From assembly GCA_033297075.1 (NCBI GenBank), contig MU858083.1, positions 183,302 to 247,301 of the forward strand: a DNA stretch of 64,000 nt, written 5' to 3'. The position numbers and the translations under genes were made by a program. Shown piece by piece: positions 54,177-64,000 of this stretch (its first letter is position 1; each line of letters begins with the position of its first letter). A model generated the notes under the pieces. It was not told where the DNA came from. It searched no databases and saw only the letters and a list, made by a program, of their open reading frames with translations. Source of the stretch: Rhypophila decipiens. Lineage: Eukaryota; Ascomycota; Sordariomycetes; Sordariales; Naviculisporaceae.

Positions 54177-55324
54177 AGTAGGTAGCAGGTCCATAGACAC
54201 ACTAGATTGAAGAATACACATGCACTACTACCGATCAGATTCACCAGAGCCCAAGAGGACTCTGTTGATAGTGATCACCAGTGCAACCAACAGCCATCTC
54301 TCAAGGCTGCACCTACAGAAGACTCCACAGACAGACCGCACGCAGCCAGGCCCGGTTTGGAATAGTGTCTTGTGCCTCGTGGGAAAACCAGAGCATGGCT
54401 TCCTGGGTTCTCTTTTGTTTTTAATCTGGGAATTGCATGAGATAGCCCGTCGCTTATGAATAAGATATTATGTTCTTGTCATCAATTCCCAGCCTTGCCA
54501 GGAAGTGTCCCACTCTCACATCCTCGAACCTTGGTCTGGGACGCTTATCCTAGAGAGCCCCGAGTTGTACTCAGAGCCGATGAAAACACTTCTGAATACC
54601 GCTGTAATGTAAAGTTCACCGCGTATATCAGACTGCGGGGAAACTGTTCACAGTACCGTACGTCCGTCACAGGCCCCCTCCGAGCCCCTCTTCAAAGCAA
54701 ACAGACCGCCAGTACAGTTGAATGGATGAAAGGCTACGCTTCGAGCTACTATTGTGCAAGCTGTGACGGTATTCGATCTCAACGTGTTCAGGTTTCAAAT
54801 CGTGAGGAGCGAAGATGGGACTGAAGATGAGGTAATTGAAGAGAACAGAAAACGGGATCTTATCAAACGTGTGACTCACTTACGTCATTCAAGGTATATG
54901 GGATGAAGATGCCGTCCCCTAAAGGCTTCCTGACCGTTTACACACCGTGATTAGGTGCTCGAGGCGGGGTTGACTGCGAAACTACACCTTTTAAGGTCCC
55001 GGGACCCCTGCACACCTACCTTAGCGTGCCAGCGCTCTACAGACTACAGGCCAAAGGAGCAGCCCTCTACAAGCACAGCACTCCCAAGCCTCTCACACCT
55101 TCACTCCTCTCCCCACGTTAATTCTACAAGATTCCTCTCAACCATTCCTACCGATTAAGGTTCTCCGTTGATCTTAGCTCTCAGTATCAGCTAATTATCT
55201 TGATCGATCCTCATCAAATCGCTACTCTCGCCTCCTTACATCATCATCCTGATCTTCCTTAATTCAACCGCGTCTTTTCCCAGACAATACTCGGAGAATC
55301 AGACCTCAAAACCTGCTCTTCAAG
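54177..55324. other. Intergenic region / long 5' leader
   Basis: About 1.1 kb. The last 270 bases before the ATG at 55325 are CT/AC-rich (TCCTCATCAAATCGC..., TTCCCAGAC) as in fungal 5' leaders. No gene recognised. Confidence 0.45.
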
Positions 55325-57127
55325 ATGCCTCCAACTTTGAGATCACGTCTTAAGGGACAGCCTCCGAAAAAGGAGGCCCCTGAAACCGAGCCCCTTCCCA
55401 AGGGAAACTCCCTAAGAAAGGTCGTCTCTAAAACCGAACCCCCTCAAACGCGGGTTATTACTATGCGACGCTCCGATGCTCCAGCCCCAGAGGTTGAGAT
55501 TAACCCAGTCACTCAACCAATCATTCAAGCCAGTCGCGAGGAAGAGAAGGAGGCAAATGCCGACTTCAAGAGCTTTTTCGCCAAACATTACCTTGACAAC
55601 CATGGCTTCCCGACTCCGAGCATATTCAAGCAACCTATTGCATTCGAACTGTTCAATCAGGATGGATTATTCAACATGCGGTCGGTAGTCAACGACATCC
55701 GAGGCCTTGTACTTCTTCGGAAAGACCTCTCTCACCTGGTCATTGGCTGGAACACTGCGATGCTTTCCCTCACCATCCGAGAGTTCAAGAAACGCAAGAT
55801 TCATCATACCACACAGTATACCACCCAGACGGCGCAATTGGCAATTGAGCCCAAATTCTTCTTTGGCACTAATCTCGGCATCAATCTCGACGAGGATCAC
55901 CCAACGCCAAAGCAGCAACGGAGAAATGACTTAGTAATGGTGGACATCTCCGTCCTCCGCGAAGGATCAGTCGCCAGCCTGTCAGTCGAGCATGCATTGC
56001 GCAAGGAGCCCGACCTTGTCATCGACAGCCAGGGAGACATTGCCATCCTCGGTTGGAACCGAGAGTCTGTCTCGGCAGAAAAGGAACGCCTCCAGGCCAC
56101 CGAGCATGGACGCAAGGCCGAGATGAACCATGAACTCCAGAAGATGAAGAGATACTGGACCGAGCGCGCCAAGACCATCAAGGCCGAGCAGTCCGTGACT
56201 TATTTCTTGGCATTGCACAACAGCATTCGCGCCCAGGTCAACCAACTTCCAGGGCCACCGAAGGAATTCGAGGCCTCGTACCTGCCAGGCTTCTATATGG
56301 TCAAGGTTAGATGGGCCGATCTCAAGGAGGCGTTCCAGTTCCCAGGTTGGGATTCGGACAGGCCCTCCGACAAGTTTAAATGCCGGGGCCGCGAGGCTGG
56401 CCCGCATGAAATGAAGCTGCACATTCAGCCCGACACCGAACTTGGCCAGGATGGGACCTTTAGTGCCAAATTCCACTTTGGTCTTATAGAGGGGACCATG
56501 ACCTTGTCGACTTCACCTGAAAACCTCTTCTCAGACGTGGGCCACTCCCTGGACGGTTCTCTGGACAGTTCGATGACTACTGCTGTCGAGGGGGAGACAA
56601 CTCTCGATAATGCAACTCGAGACAAGACCGAGGAAAAGGATGAAGAGACGCGCGTCTCAAAGCGCAAGCTCGACTCTGTCGAGGAAGAGTCCGACTCAAG
56701 TGTTGTTAGCAACGGCCAGCCGGCGCAAAAGCGAGTCCGGTTCACCACCCGCTCAACTTCCCCGAAACAAGGGGAGGATATCGCCCACGAGAACCATGCA
56801 CAGGCAGGGGATTTTACCCACAAGAACCAACTGCAACCAAGTACGTCAGAGGCACCGAGACCGAGCAGAAAAGACCAACGGCACCCATGTGTACTTCACA
56901 TTCACGTACCGAATCCTCGGCGCCGCCGATGGCAACACAACTCAGGCTCGCGTTGCGGAACTACAAAGCGGCGGAGAAGAGAACCCTGGTCGCTTCCTCT
57001 ACACGACAACGACCCCCAGGTTTACCTTGGCGCCAAGGGCTACTTCAAGTGCCCCGCGATTGGAGATGGAGAGAACAAGATCTCTATTTACCGAATCTCC
57101 TCGGGCAAGCGGCTTAGCACTGACTAA
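55325..57127 (+). CDS. Unknown 600-aa protein; C-terminal ~95 codons show frame disruption
   Basis: One open frame of 600 codons. Seen: basic N-terminus (LRSRLKGQPPKK), a globular part with no family I recognise (residues 75-300: FFAKHYLDNHGFPTPS, RGLVLLRKDLSHLVIGWNTA, MVDISVLREGSVASLSVEHA), a charged helix likely to form a coiled coil (about 250-292), PGPPKEFEASYLPGFYMVKVRW, then an acidic/Ser region with a nuclear-localisation-like KRKLD and KRVRF. From about residue 503 the frame turns R/H/P-rich, while neighbouring frames look protein-like: one gives YVRGTETEQK (near 56840), another GTHVYFTFTYRILGAADGN and RVAELQSGGEENPGRFLYTT (56880-57010), and the original frame becomes protein-like again at PQVYLGAKGYFKCPAIGDG. 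Three one-base shifts would link them. Confidence 0.65.
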   Translation: MPPTLRSRLKGQPPKKEAPETEPLPKGNSLRKVVSKTEPPQTRVITMRRSDAPAPEVEINPVTQPIIQASREEEKEANADFKSFFAKHYLDNHGFPTPSIFKQPIAFELFNQDGLFNMRSVVNDIRGLVLLRKDLSHLVIGWNTAMLSLTIREFKKRKIHHTTQYTTQTAQLAIEPKFFFGTNLGINLDEDHPTPKQQRRNDLVMVDISVLREGSVASLSVEHALRKEPDLVIDSQGDIAILGWNRESVSAEKERLQATEHGRKAEMNHELQKMKRYWTERAKTIKAEQSVTYFLALHNSIRAQVNQLPGPPKEFEASYLPGFYMVKVRWADLKEAFQFPGWDSDRPSDKFKCRGREAGPHEMKLHIQPDTELGQDGTFSAKFHFGLIEGTMTLSTSPENLFSDVGHSLDGSLDSSMTTAVEGETTLDNATRDKTEEKDEETRVSKRKLDSVEEESDSSVVSNGQPAQKRVRFTTRSTSPKQGEDIAHENHAQAGDFTHKNQLQPSTSEAPRPSRKDQRHPCVLHIHVPNPRRRRWQHNSGSRCGTTKRRRREPWSLPLHDNDPQVYLGAKGYFKCPAIGDGENKISIYRISSGKRLSTD

Positions 57128-58124
57128 ACTGGAGGCTTGTTCGTACGCGGCTCGGCTTTTGGCTGTTTTCCACTTCGGGCTATGTAATAGGGACGTACTG
57201 CTGTCAGGGGCGCTAGGGTTAAAGGTCTTGAATACGGGGAGCCTCAAAATTGGTAAGAAACTTGCGGTGACGGGCAGATCCTCCTTGGACTTGTCACAGG
57301 TTATTATGGACTTGGCTCCTACACGCCAAGGGATGTTGAGCTCGGCATTGGGCGCCTAGGTCGAGTTCCACTGGTCCCGACAGACCAACTTCCACATGCT
57401 GTCGGGCCGATGTCTGGAGAGGACGACCCAGCAAGGATCAGGAAGTGGTGTAGGATTATGTGAAGGTTATTCCTGGATCCTTTTGTCAAGAGGCAGGGAG
57501 AATGGAGCTTTTCATTTAGGTCGACTATTTGGGGAGATCAGTAAAGAAGGAAAATGATAAAAACAACAAAAAAAAAGATAAAGCCGAGGAGAAAGGAAAA
57601 ACAAACAATCAGAGGACTCTAAGGAAGAAGCTCGGTTGGGTTTCTCTGAGATCTCGGGACGATGGTATTGATCCGTATGGTGTCTTTCCATGAGGATGGA
57701 GTTATGGTCGAGTATTTACCCAGGCTAGCCACGCCTTGAGGATTAGCAATCAATGGGGGGCGCACAATGCTGTAATTATGAGCAAAGCAAAGTTTTGGAC
57801 TAATGCGGAGGCCATTAGTGTCTATGGATGGCGGATGGACTGCTGTTTAGCCTGAGATTTCATAGTCCATCTCATTAGTTTAACAAGGAGACCTTTCCTT
57901 GGGGGACTCTAGCTGGGTGACTGGGCTAAAATACCTTTTATGTACGGTAAATAGGCCATCGCCTCTAATAAACACGAGTTAACCAAACCACTAATGACTC
58001 TCTTGGTCAGCTAGACCAAGTGCCTCTAAGCTGTCTCGCTGCCACCCCCGGGTTTTTCTCACCGTCGGGCCCCTCTACCCCGTTCTTCCTGCACCATCTT
58101 ATAGAGCAAGACGTTAGTGTACAC
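57128..58124. other. Intergenic region
   Basis: About 1 kb between convergent genes. Purine-rich A-runs near 57555-57605. No gene recognised. Confidence 0.5.
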
Positions 58125-60386
58125 CTAAGACATGGGAGGGCGACCTCTTCGATGACTTTGCTTTCGGACAGTGACAGCGGTCCAGCCATCCTCATCCACC
58201 TTGGGTTTCGAAGGGGTCTGCTCCGACATGACATAATCTAGATAGAAATCTATCCAATCCCACCTCCCTTTTCCAGCCAAACAGGTGGCATCGGGGCATA
58301 TGTAGAAGTCTGCGTGCTCCCTCCCCGAAGATGTGCTAGCGTCAGAGGCAGCGTCATCGAAGCAAGACTCTGGGTCGGCGTGCTTGGTCCATTGCTTGGC
58401 CGCTTGTTCGAGCAGTCGGCCTGGCCATAGGTTCAAGGCACGCGTTGCGCTCTTGATGTCAATCAACACCGAGGTCTGGAGGTATATCGGACCATACGGG
58501 CCTCGGGTCCACGAGTACACCATCTGGCACATGTGACAAGTATAGTCGTGCCCTGTGGAAGGGTAGAGGAATGCAAAATTCCCCTCAAAGATGTCTTCGG
58601 CGTGAGGCTTGTTGCTGCTTTTGTTGGCAACATGACAGCCTATTGCTTTCTGAGACCGGCATCGACAGCAGGGCTCTGTTTTGTCGTGAAGATGTAGCGC
58701 CGTAGAAAGATGACCGTCGGCAGCAGCTCCAAAGATGTTGGAATCTTCTTCCGCATCTTGTCCACCGTAGTCACAACAGGCGCAATGGTTCTGCTCAAAT
58801 GGCAAAAGCAAACGCCCGTCACCCAGCCGAACATGGGGACAGAGAACGCCCCGCATCTTGTCCTCATTTGCTCTGTCCAGAGTCCAATTTCGAATCAAAT
58901 CCAGGCTGACCTTTCCTTCCCGTCGTCTCCAGACGTCCAAGTCAAAGACTTTTGTGCGAGAGGCAATCCTCAGCTTGCCAAAGTCGTTCGAGAACACCGC
59001 TCTGACCATTCTTCGATCAGACTCCGACAAGCACAGGTCTCCCCGGGCCGAGGAGTTACAACCACTGCCTTCTAGGCCCAGCCACCGAGACAAATCTAGG
59101 ACGTTCCAATTAGCCTTATTCTTATCAAATGCCACTTTGCCCCTCCCTAGATATCCTGTCACCTCCCGAAGCGTGAGCGCCCTGTGAGGACAAATGTTCA
59201 CCTTGGCCTTGTCAACCAAGCAGAACCACTCTGTGCTTAGTTCTCCCACAGAAATACCTAGAATGCTAGGCGTCCCATGCGTCAGCCGGTTTTTTCGTGT
59301 TGTTGTGACTCTGAGAGCAAAAGAAGAATCTCCACGACAGGGCTCGCAGTCAGAACACGGCCTCTTGCCAAATTCCGTAGTATCCCGCGTACAATCATAA
59401 CAGGACCTAGGGACTCGGAGGACTCCAGCAGTTCGAGGCCCGAGTCTCATCTTTGCCTTTCTATAACAAGGCAATGGATGCGAGGACTTGCAATACCCGC
59501 ACCAGTGCTCTAGTTTTATTGCGCCATTCCCTGACCCCATTCTCTCAGGCGTGTGTTGTCTCCCGTTCTTACACCTGTCGCAGTATTGATGAGCACGATC
59601 ACGATGCAACAGTGCCCGAAGCGCCAACTTGTGTTGCTCCAACAGGCGTGTTAGCTTTCTGCGTCCCTCGAATCCTTCCAAGTGTCGCTCGACCTGTGAC
59701 TTCTCCTCCACTCTTCTAAGAATCTCCAATAGCAGGGCAACACTGGGTCGAGTCCAGACTGTATCACCGAATCCATCCATATTACGACCAATGTCAAGCC
59801 AGAACGCGGCCCGCCGCGACTGCCGCTCCGAGGCATTGCGGAAGTTCCCAACGAGGAGCGCGATCAAGATGTTCTGCTCATGCAGAGGCAGACCCGAGAT
59901 TGAATCGGGCAGAGGGCAGATCAAGCACTCCTAATCGTCAGAGTAACAGTCCTCACTAAGCCAGCGCCGATTGACTGAATTCAAAACATCAATACACTTC
60001 CGTATGTTTGCATAGCCTTCCTCCCGGCTTGCTCCGCGGTTACCCCTTCGTTGCAGGTACGAAAGAATCCACGGCGGTACCGGCATTGTCAATGTCGAGA
60101 TCAAGCGCATGAAGAGCGCCGAGGTGAACCACAGGACATGGCGGTCAAGGGGGTCGGTTTTATCTATGATGTCGAGGATGAGCTCCTCGCTCAGTCGGTA
60201 GAGCGGGCTCTCGGCTGCATTTCGACGTCTTCGCTGCAGCCAGCTGGGGTTCTCGTCACGCGTCCCGGCGATAAAATTTCCTTCCGTGGGTACCGCATCG
60301 TTGGGTGTTTCACTCGTCATCGTCGGTCGGTCGGTGGGGAAAATGTGGTCTTGCTGCGAGGAGACAGTGTTTTGAGTTTCGAACAT
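58125..60386 (-). pseudogene. Cys-rich F-box-like protein, interrupted by one in-frame TAG
   Basis: One frame runs from an ATG at 60386 (an in-frame ATG at 60479 and one at 60320 are alternatives) to the stop at 58125, broken only by a TAG at 59931-59933. Upstream part: SPLYRLSEELILDIIDKTDP and LWFTSALFMRLIS, like an F-box with its following helix, then RKCIDVLNSVNRRWLSEDCY. Directly after the TAG the same frame continues ECLICPLPDSISGLPLHEQN and then ~590 residues rich in Cys pairs (CDRCKNGRQH, WCGYCKSSH, SCYDCTR, CSDCEPC, HCACCDYGG, CCRCRSQ, CHMCQ), probable zinc sites. A CAG to TAG change would restore one ~750-aa protein. No intron can remove the stop in frame. I do not recognise the Cys-rich domain family. 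Confidence 0.6.
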
Positions 60387-60888
60387 ACCCCGCTGAAAGA
60401 ATCGGTTGATTTGAAGCAGAATTGATGATAAGGGCTTGGCGGAAGGTTGAAATGTCAGTTCACGAAGGTGAAAGGTCAATGATGGAAGGGAAACAGCACG
60501 AAAAGAGGAATGTCAGCTCGGTCCGAGTGGAAGTAGACTTTCCGGATGCAAAGCCTATTTTTGTGGATATGGGGTTATTCATTTGCTGACGTGCAAGACG
60601 GTTTTCCTTTTTTGCTCCACAAAACCGCAGCCACGATCACGTCAACGATTTTGTGCGCTGATCGAGATAGTGATTAATGTGCAAACTCTATTACCAATCA
60701 ATCCATCTTGTGAATATCTGGGTTCCTGGAGCTCCAAGGCAGAATGAACAATTGCAGTCTCGTGTTGGTATATACGACATGTTAGTCATTATTGTGAAAC
60801 GAGCAAAAGAAAGGAAAAGAAAAATCCCAAAAACGTTCATCCTCCCCGTCAAGCGTATAATTCCAACCCAATCCCCAGCTTATCTGAC
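60387..60888. other. Intergenic region
   Basis: About 500 bases between the Cys-rich gene's 5' end and the 3' end of the P450 gene; A-rich near 60800-60835. No gene seen. Confidence 0.45.
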
Positions 60889-62574
60889 CTAGCTGAAAGA
60901 AGTCTTCTCCCTCCTGGTAACCCGAATGCTAGCCCCTAAATCCGGCAACACGTTCATCCCATACCACTTATTCTCCGGCCTGCTGGTCTGCCCTTTCCCC
61001 GGACCCAAATCATAATGCAAAACAATATGCGCCATCACGAGCATCAACTCGTTAGCAACAAAGAACCTTCCCGGACAAGCGGTCTTCCCGTGCCCAAAAA
61101 CAAGATATTCCGCGCTTGTACTGGGAAAAGCCTTGCCCGCCCGCGCCCGCGTGCTATTCTCTTCGCTGCTGTCCGCCCTCTGCTCGGCGAATCTAAACGG
61201 CTTGAATTCATCGGGCGAGGGGTACGTCTCTGGGTCGCGAAATACAGCGTACGCAGGGACGGCTATTGACGTCCCTTTGGGTATCCTTATTTTGGAGTGG
61301 GGAGTTAAGAGGCCTTCCGGCGCTGATACCTTTCGAGGAAGGCCAATGTTGACGATTGAGTTCAGCCGGCCAGACTCGCGAAGCAGCGAGTCGAGCTTGT
61401 GCATTGCGTTGAGGGAGGCTTTTTTCCATCGCTTTTGTTTTGTCGTTTCGCTTGCGTCGTCAACGGGTTCGCCGTACTTGTCTAGACAAGACTCAATCTC
61501 CTCGCGCAGCTCGGCAATGATTTGCTCTCTGTTTGGCGAGTAGACCAAGTCCAAGAGGGCGTGGGTGACGGCGAAGGCGGTCGTGTGGATGCCCGAGAAG
61601 TTGAGCAGTGCGATCCTCCCTGCGAGGGTTTCTGGCGAAAGAAGATAGGGGCTGCCGACCGTCTTGGCCTGGTTGATGGTCCACTGGAGGAAGTCGTTTC
61701 TCACGGCGCCTGATGATGACTTCTTCTCGAGAGCTGCCTGGTGGGCGTCGTATTCTGCCAGTCTGCGCTTGACCTCTGGGCGGAGGAGCTCGCAGAACCG
61801 GTGGGATATGCGTTTCAGGGGCATGGCCGTAACCAGGGCAACGAGGGGCTTGAAGGGCTTCCAGATCCAACTCATGACTTGCCCGGTGGTGGCCACCAGA
61901 CTGGCGTGGGAGACGGATACATGCTGAAACTCTTCATCTCGGCAAAGTGGAAGACCCACGGTGACCCGGTTGGTCGTGCCGCTGATGACGCGGCGGAGCG
62001 TATCGAACACCAAGACGTCTTTGGACTGTCCGGGATCGAGCTCCCAGAGGTGCTTGAATAGCCACGCCGTCTCGTCAGCTAGGTCCGGTACCAGATTGGG
62101 AATCTGAGAGGTCAGGGTAGTGGCGACCATCTTGTGGTGAGTGGACCAAATGGGATCTCGGACGAGGTGCGGGTCGGATAGGATGTAATCCAACTGCATG
62201 GTGTCTACGACCTGTCCGTGCATGTCCACGCCCACCGGGTCGGGCTGGTCGATGACGAACTTGATCTCGGAGCGGGGAAGGTAGATCAGGTTGGGAGTGC
62301 CGCCGAGCACGGGGAAAAGGACGGCCTGGTGTGGATTTTCTGGGTTGGCCGCGCGCGAGAGCCGGTCGGCCTCGAGGGCGGCGGCCCTAAAGTCGCGATA
62401 GTTGCGCCATTGTGCCTGGGTATATGGGAACCAGTCACCCGGGCGGGCGCCCACGATGGGGAGGTTGAGCTGGGAAACAGGGGACGGCTTGAGAAAGATT
62501 TGGTAGACGATGTAGGAGATGGCTAGAAAGATGGGAGCCAGGATGGCTGGGCGTGAGAAGAGCTCGGGGTCCAT
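60889..62574 (-). CDS. Cytochrome P450 monooxygenase
   Basis: Single exon, 561 aa. Seen: N-terminal membrane anchor (LAPIFLAISYIVYQIFL, about residues 12-28) with Pro-containing hinge, WSTHHKMVATTL in the C-helix position, I-helix GIHTTAFAVTHALLDLV, K-helix SLLRESGRLN (E-x-x-R), PAYAVFRDPETYPSPDEFKPFRF, and the heme loop VFGHGKTACPGRFFVANEL with the ligand Cys500. Known: the loop and spacing match fungal P450s of the ent-kaurene-oxidase-like/aspyridone type that act on secondary metabolites in the ER. The lack of introns is notable against its intron-bearing neighbours. It is about 40 kb from the tyrosinase/methyltransferase group, so a shared pathway is not suggested. A TATATA lies near 62705-62710, 131 nt upstream. 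Confidence 0.92.
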   Translation of the reverse strand: MDPELFSRPAILAPIFLAISYIVYQIFLKPSPVSQLNLPIVGARPGDWFPYTQAQWRNYRDFRAAALEADRLSRAANPENPHQAVLFPVLGGTPNLIYLPRSEIKFVIDQPDPVGVDMHGQVVDTMQLDYILSDPHLVRDPIWSTHHKMVATTLTSQIPNLVPDLADETAWLFKHLWELDPGQSKDVLVFDTLRRVISGTTNRVTVGLPLCRDEEFQHVSVSHASLVATTGQVMSWIWKPFKPLVALVTAMPLKRISHRFCELLRPEVKRRLAEYDAHQAALEKKSSSGAVRNDFLQWTINQAKTVGSPYLLSPETLAGRIALLNFSGIHTTAFAVTHALLDLVYSPNREQIIAELREEIESCLDKYGEPVDDASETTKQKRWKKASLNAMHKLDSLLRESGRLNSIVNIGLPRKVSAPEGLLTPHSKIRIPKGTSIAVPAYAVFRDPETYPSPDEFKPFRFAEQRADSSEENSTRARAGKAFPSTSAEYLVFGHGKTACPGRFFVANELMLVMAHIVLHYDLGPGKGQTSRPENKWYGMNVLPDLGASIRVTRREKTSFS

Positions 62575-64000
62575 GTTGGGCAGGGTCGAGGCTTCTCAGA
62601 TCGAGAGTCGTCAAGACGTTTGAGAAAATAAGAACAAAGGAGGTTAGAGGGTTTGTTGGGCTTTAAGTGGCAACGTCTCATGTTCTACAAGTACCACAAC
62701 CTGGTATATATGGAACCCCAAACCGAGGGGACACATGGAGTGGGATAGTCCTACGGAATATCAACACAACGTTACTATCTTGCAATACTTGTGTAGTAGT
62801 ATTACCCCGCTGCCCCAATCGACGTCGGCAGATCGCGAAAATAAACCGGTGTCCACATTCCACGAAAGGAATGACAACACTGGAGGAACGAGTTGCACGA
62901 AGTGCGGAGATTGGTTCAGGGCCCAAGTACAACAGCACAGCGACCAGGAGACGATCAGCATGAAGATGTCTGCGGGAGATGGAGGAGGGCCACGTGGTAC
63001 GATAGGGAGGTCAGGGGCAGTAACATTAAGTCTGTTCACTTGGGCATCAAGGGACGGAGGGAGGTTGTGCATGGCAGCGGCAGTTTCAAGGTCTTTGTTT
63101 GCCGAGCCATTCGACTCGGACAAACTGTTCAAGTCAAGGTTGAAGAAGGTCCACCGGTAGAATATTGTTGAAGTAAACTGTAAACAACCCTCTGATTGGG
63201 TACACGCATATTACTAAGAACTTTGTTAAGTACTACTTGTTAGAGTTAAAGAAAATAAAAGTCTTCTTTAAGCCGTTCTAGCAAAATATGAAATTTGAAG
63301 CTAGTTTTCGAGGTGCCTAGTTTTCAAGTATATAAATATTATTCTAATAAGTCTATAATATACTATTAGGACCTGGCTTAGAACTCAAGTTATGGGACTT
63401 AGAGTTTGGTTGAGTAAAATATTTAGTTGATGAATTTCAAAGGCTGTCGTTAATTCCGAGGGATTGGTTCGGACGATATTGAGTATTTACTTAAGCCATG
63501 TATTTACTTCATCTTCGCGAGCATTTGTGAGAACTCTGAATATAGTAGCGAGTTGGAACCTAGACTTTTCCAGGGATGAGGGTAGATCTTCGCAGATAGA
63601 AGTCTGTAGGCGACTACGCGTTAAAGTTGCCAGGCGGCAAGGCATGCGGACCATCGTCATTTAATAAGGAGAACCTGTATATTGCATATATGTGGGTTGC
63701 AGTGAAATGTTTAAGCCTATACCGTTTACTATCATCGTTCTCAGGATAATATATCGAGTCCTGCTGTTGGGACAGCATCTAACTGCTAACGGGACAGCGT
63801 ATACCCTGCCAGAAGGTCATAACCCATACACCATATACTCTTTGTACTGTTTTTTACTAAGGGATCTAGGTTTTTACCCTTAATTTACTCAAATGTTATT
63901 AGTAATAACGTATTTTATCACCGAGCTGCGCATTTCACCGAGCTGCGCACTTTCCCGGACCTTCGACTACATCATCTTAGTTCATTCGCCCACAACACAT
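62575..64000. other. Intergenic region, AT-rich toward the window end
   Basis: About 1.4 kb without recognised gene. 63170-63900 is AT-rich with stops in all frames. TCACCGAGCTGCGCA occurs twice in tandem (63918-63932 and 63935-63949). Overlapping frames at 62667-63171 on both strands have no features. Confidence 0.5.

Noticed and set aside
5714..60386. Alternative genetic code reading TAG as sense
   Set aside because: Other genes in the window end in TAG (for example at 14323 and 52158) where the family also ends, so TAG works as stop.
62667..63171. Several overlapping 86-141-codon frames
   Set aside because: Present on both strands with no protein-like features; probably upstream region of the P450 gene.
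1..64000. CRISPR arrays, operons or bacterial promoters
   Set aside because: Introns and gene families show a fungal nuclear genome; no regularly spaced direct repeats of CRISPR type were seen.

Overview
The window is nuclear DNA of a filamentous ascomycete (Pezizomycotina, probably a Sordariomycete-type mould; I cannot name the species). Reasons: coding exons split by short GT-AG introns of about 50-95 nt with CTRAY-like branch sites; fungus-specific families (DUF3433 and DUF3176-like membrane proteins, HET, NACHT/zinc-finger NLR, Zn2Cys6 regulator, QDE-2-type Argonaute); TTAGGG-type interstitial repeats; and long gene-poor AT-rich gaps with decayed repeats. Genes lie on both strands without operons.

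Layout. 0-5 kb: the 3' end of a DUF3176-like membrane protein, then a DUF3433 membrane protein with a Thr-rich repeated ectodomain. 5-6.5 kb: a small secreted DUF7907-like gene broken by one in-frame TAG, followed by a minisatellite. 6.9-23.4 kb: a run of genes that looks like a small metabolite locus without a PKS or NRPS. It holds a membrane-anchored IDO-like heme protein, a SAM methyltransferase divergent from an MFS exporter, a secreted protein divergent from a secreted tyrosinase, an NmrA/isoflavone-reductase-like enzyme and a C2H2 + Zn2Cys6 regulator. 23.4-32 kb: mostly gene-poor, with a 435-aa amidohydrolase, a small protein kinase and an FAD oxidoreductase.

32-51 kb is rich in genes of the self/non-self and RNA-silencing type: an F-box protein, a HET protein with two membrane segments, a single-exon Argonaute with an intact DEDD slicer tetrad, an M6 metalloprotease, a SNF2 helicase cut off before its DEAH box, and a NACHT NLR whose C-terminal zinc-finger exon is cut at the same point. 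The last two meet tail to tail at about 47.82 kb, which looks like a rearrangement breakpoint. 52-64 kb: a prion-like Q/G-rich protein, two adjacent hairpins, a 600-aa unknown protein with a frame-shifted C-terminus, a Cys-rich F-box-like gene broken by one in-frame TAG, and a cytochrome P450.

Splice sites were placed by eye from GT/AG signals, reading-frame phase and family resemblance; each gene given with exon coordinates closes into one frame unless noted. Family names come from recognition of motifs, not from a database search.
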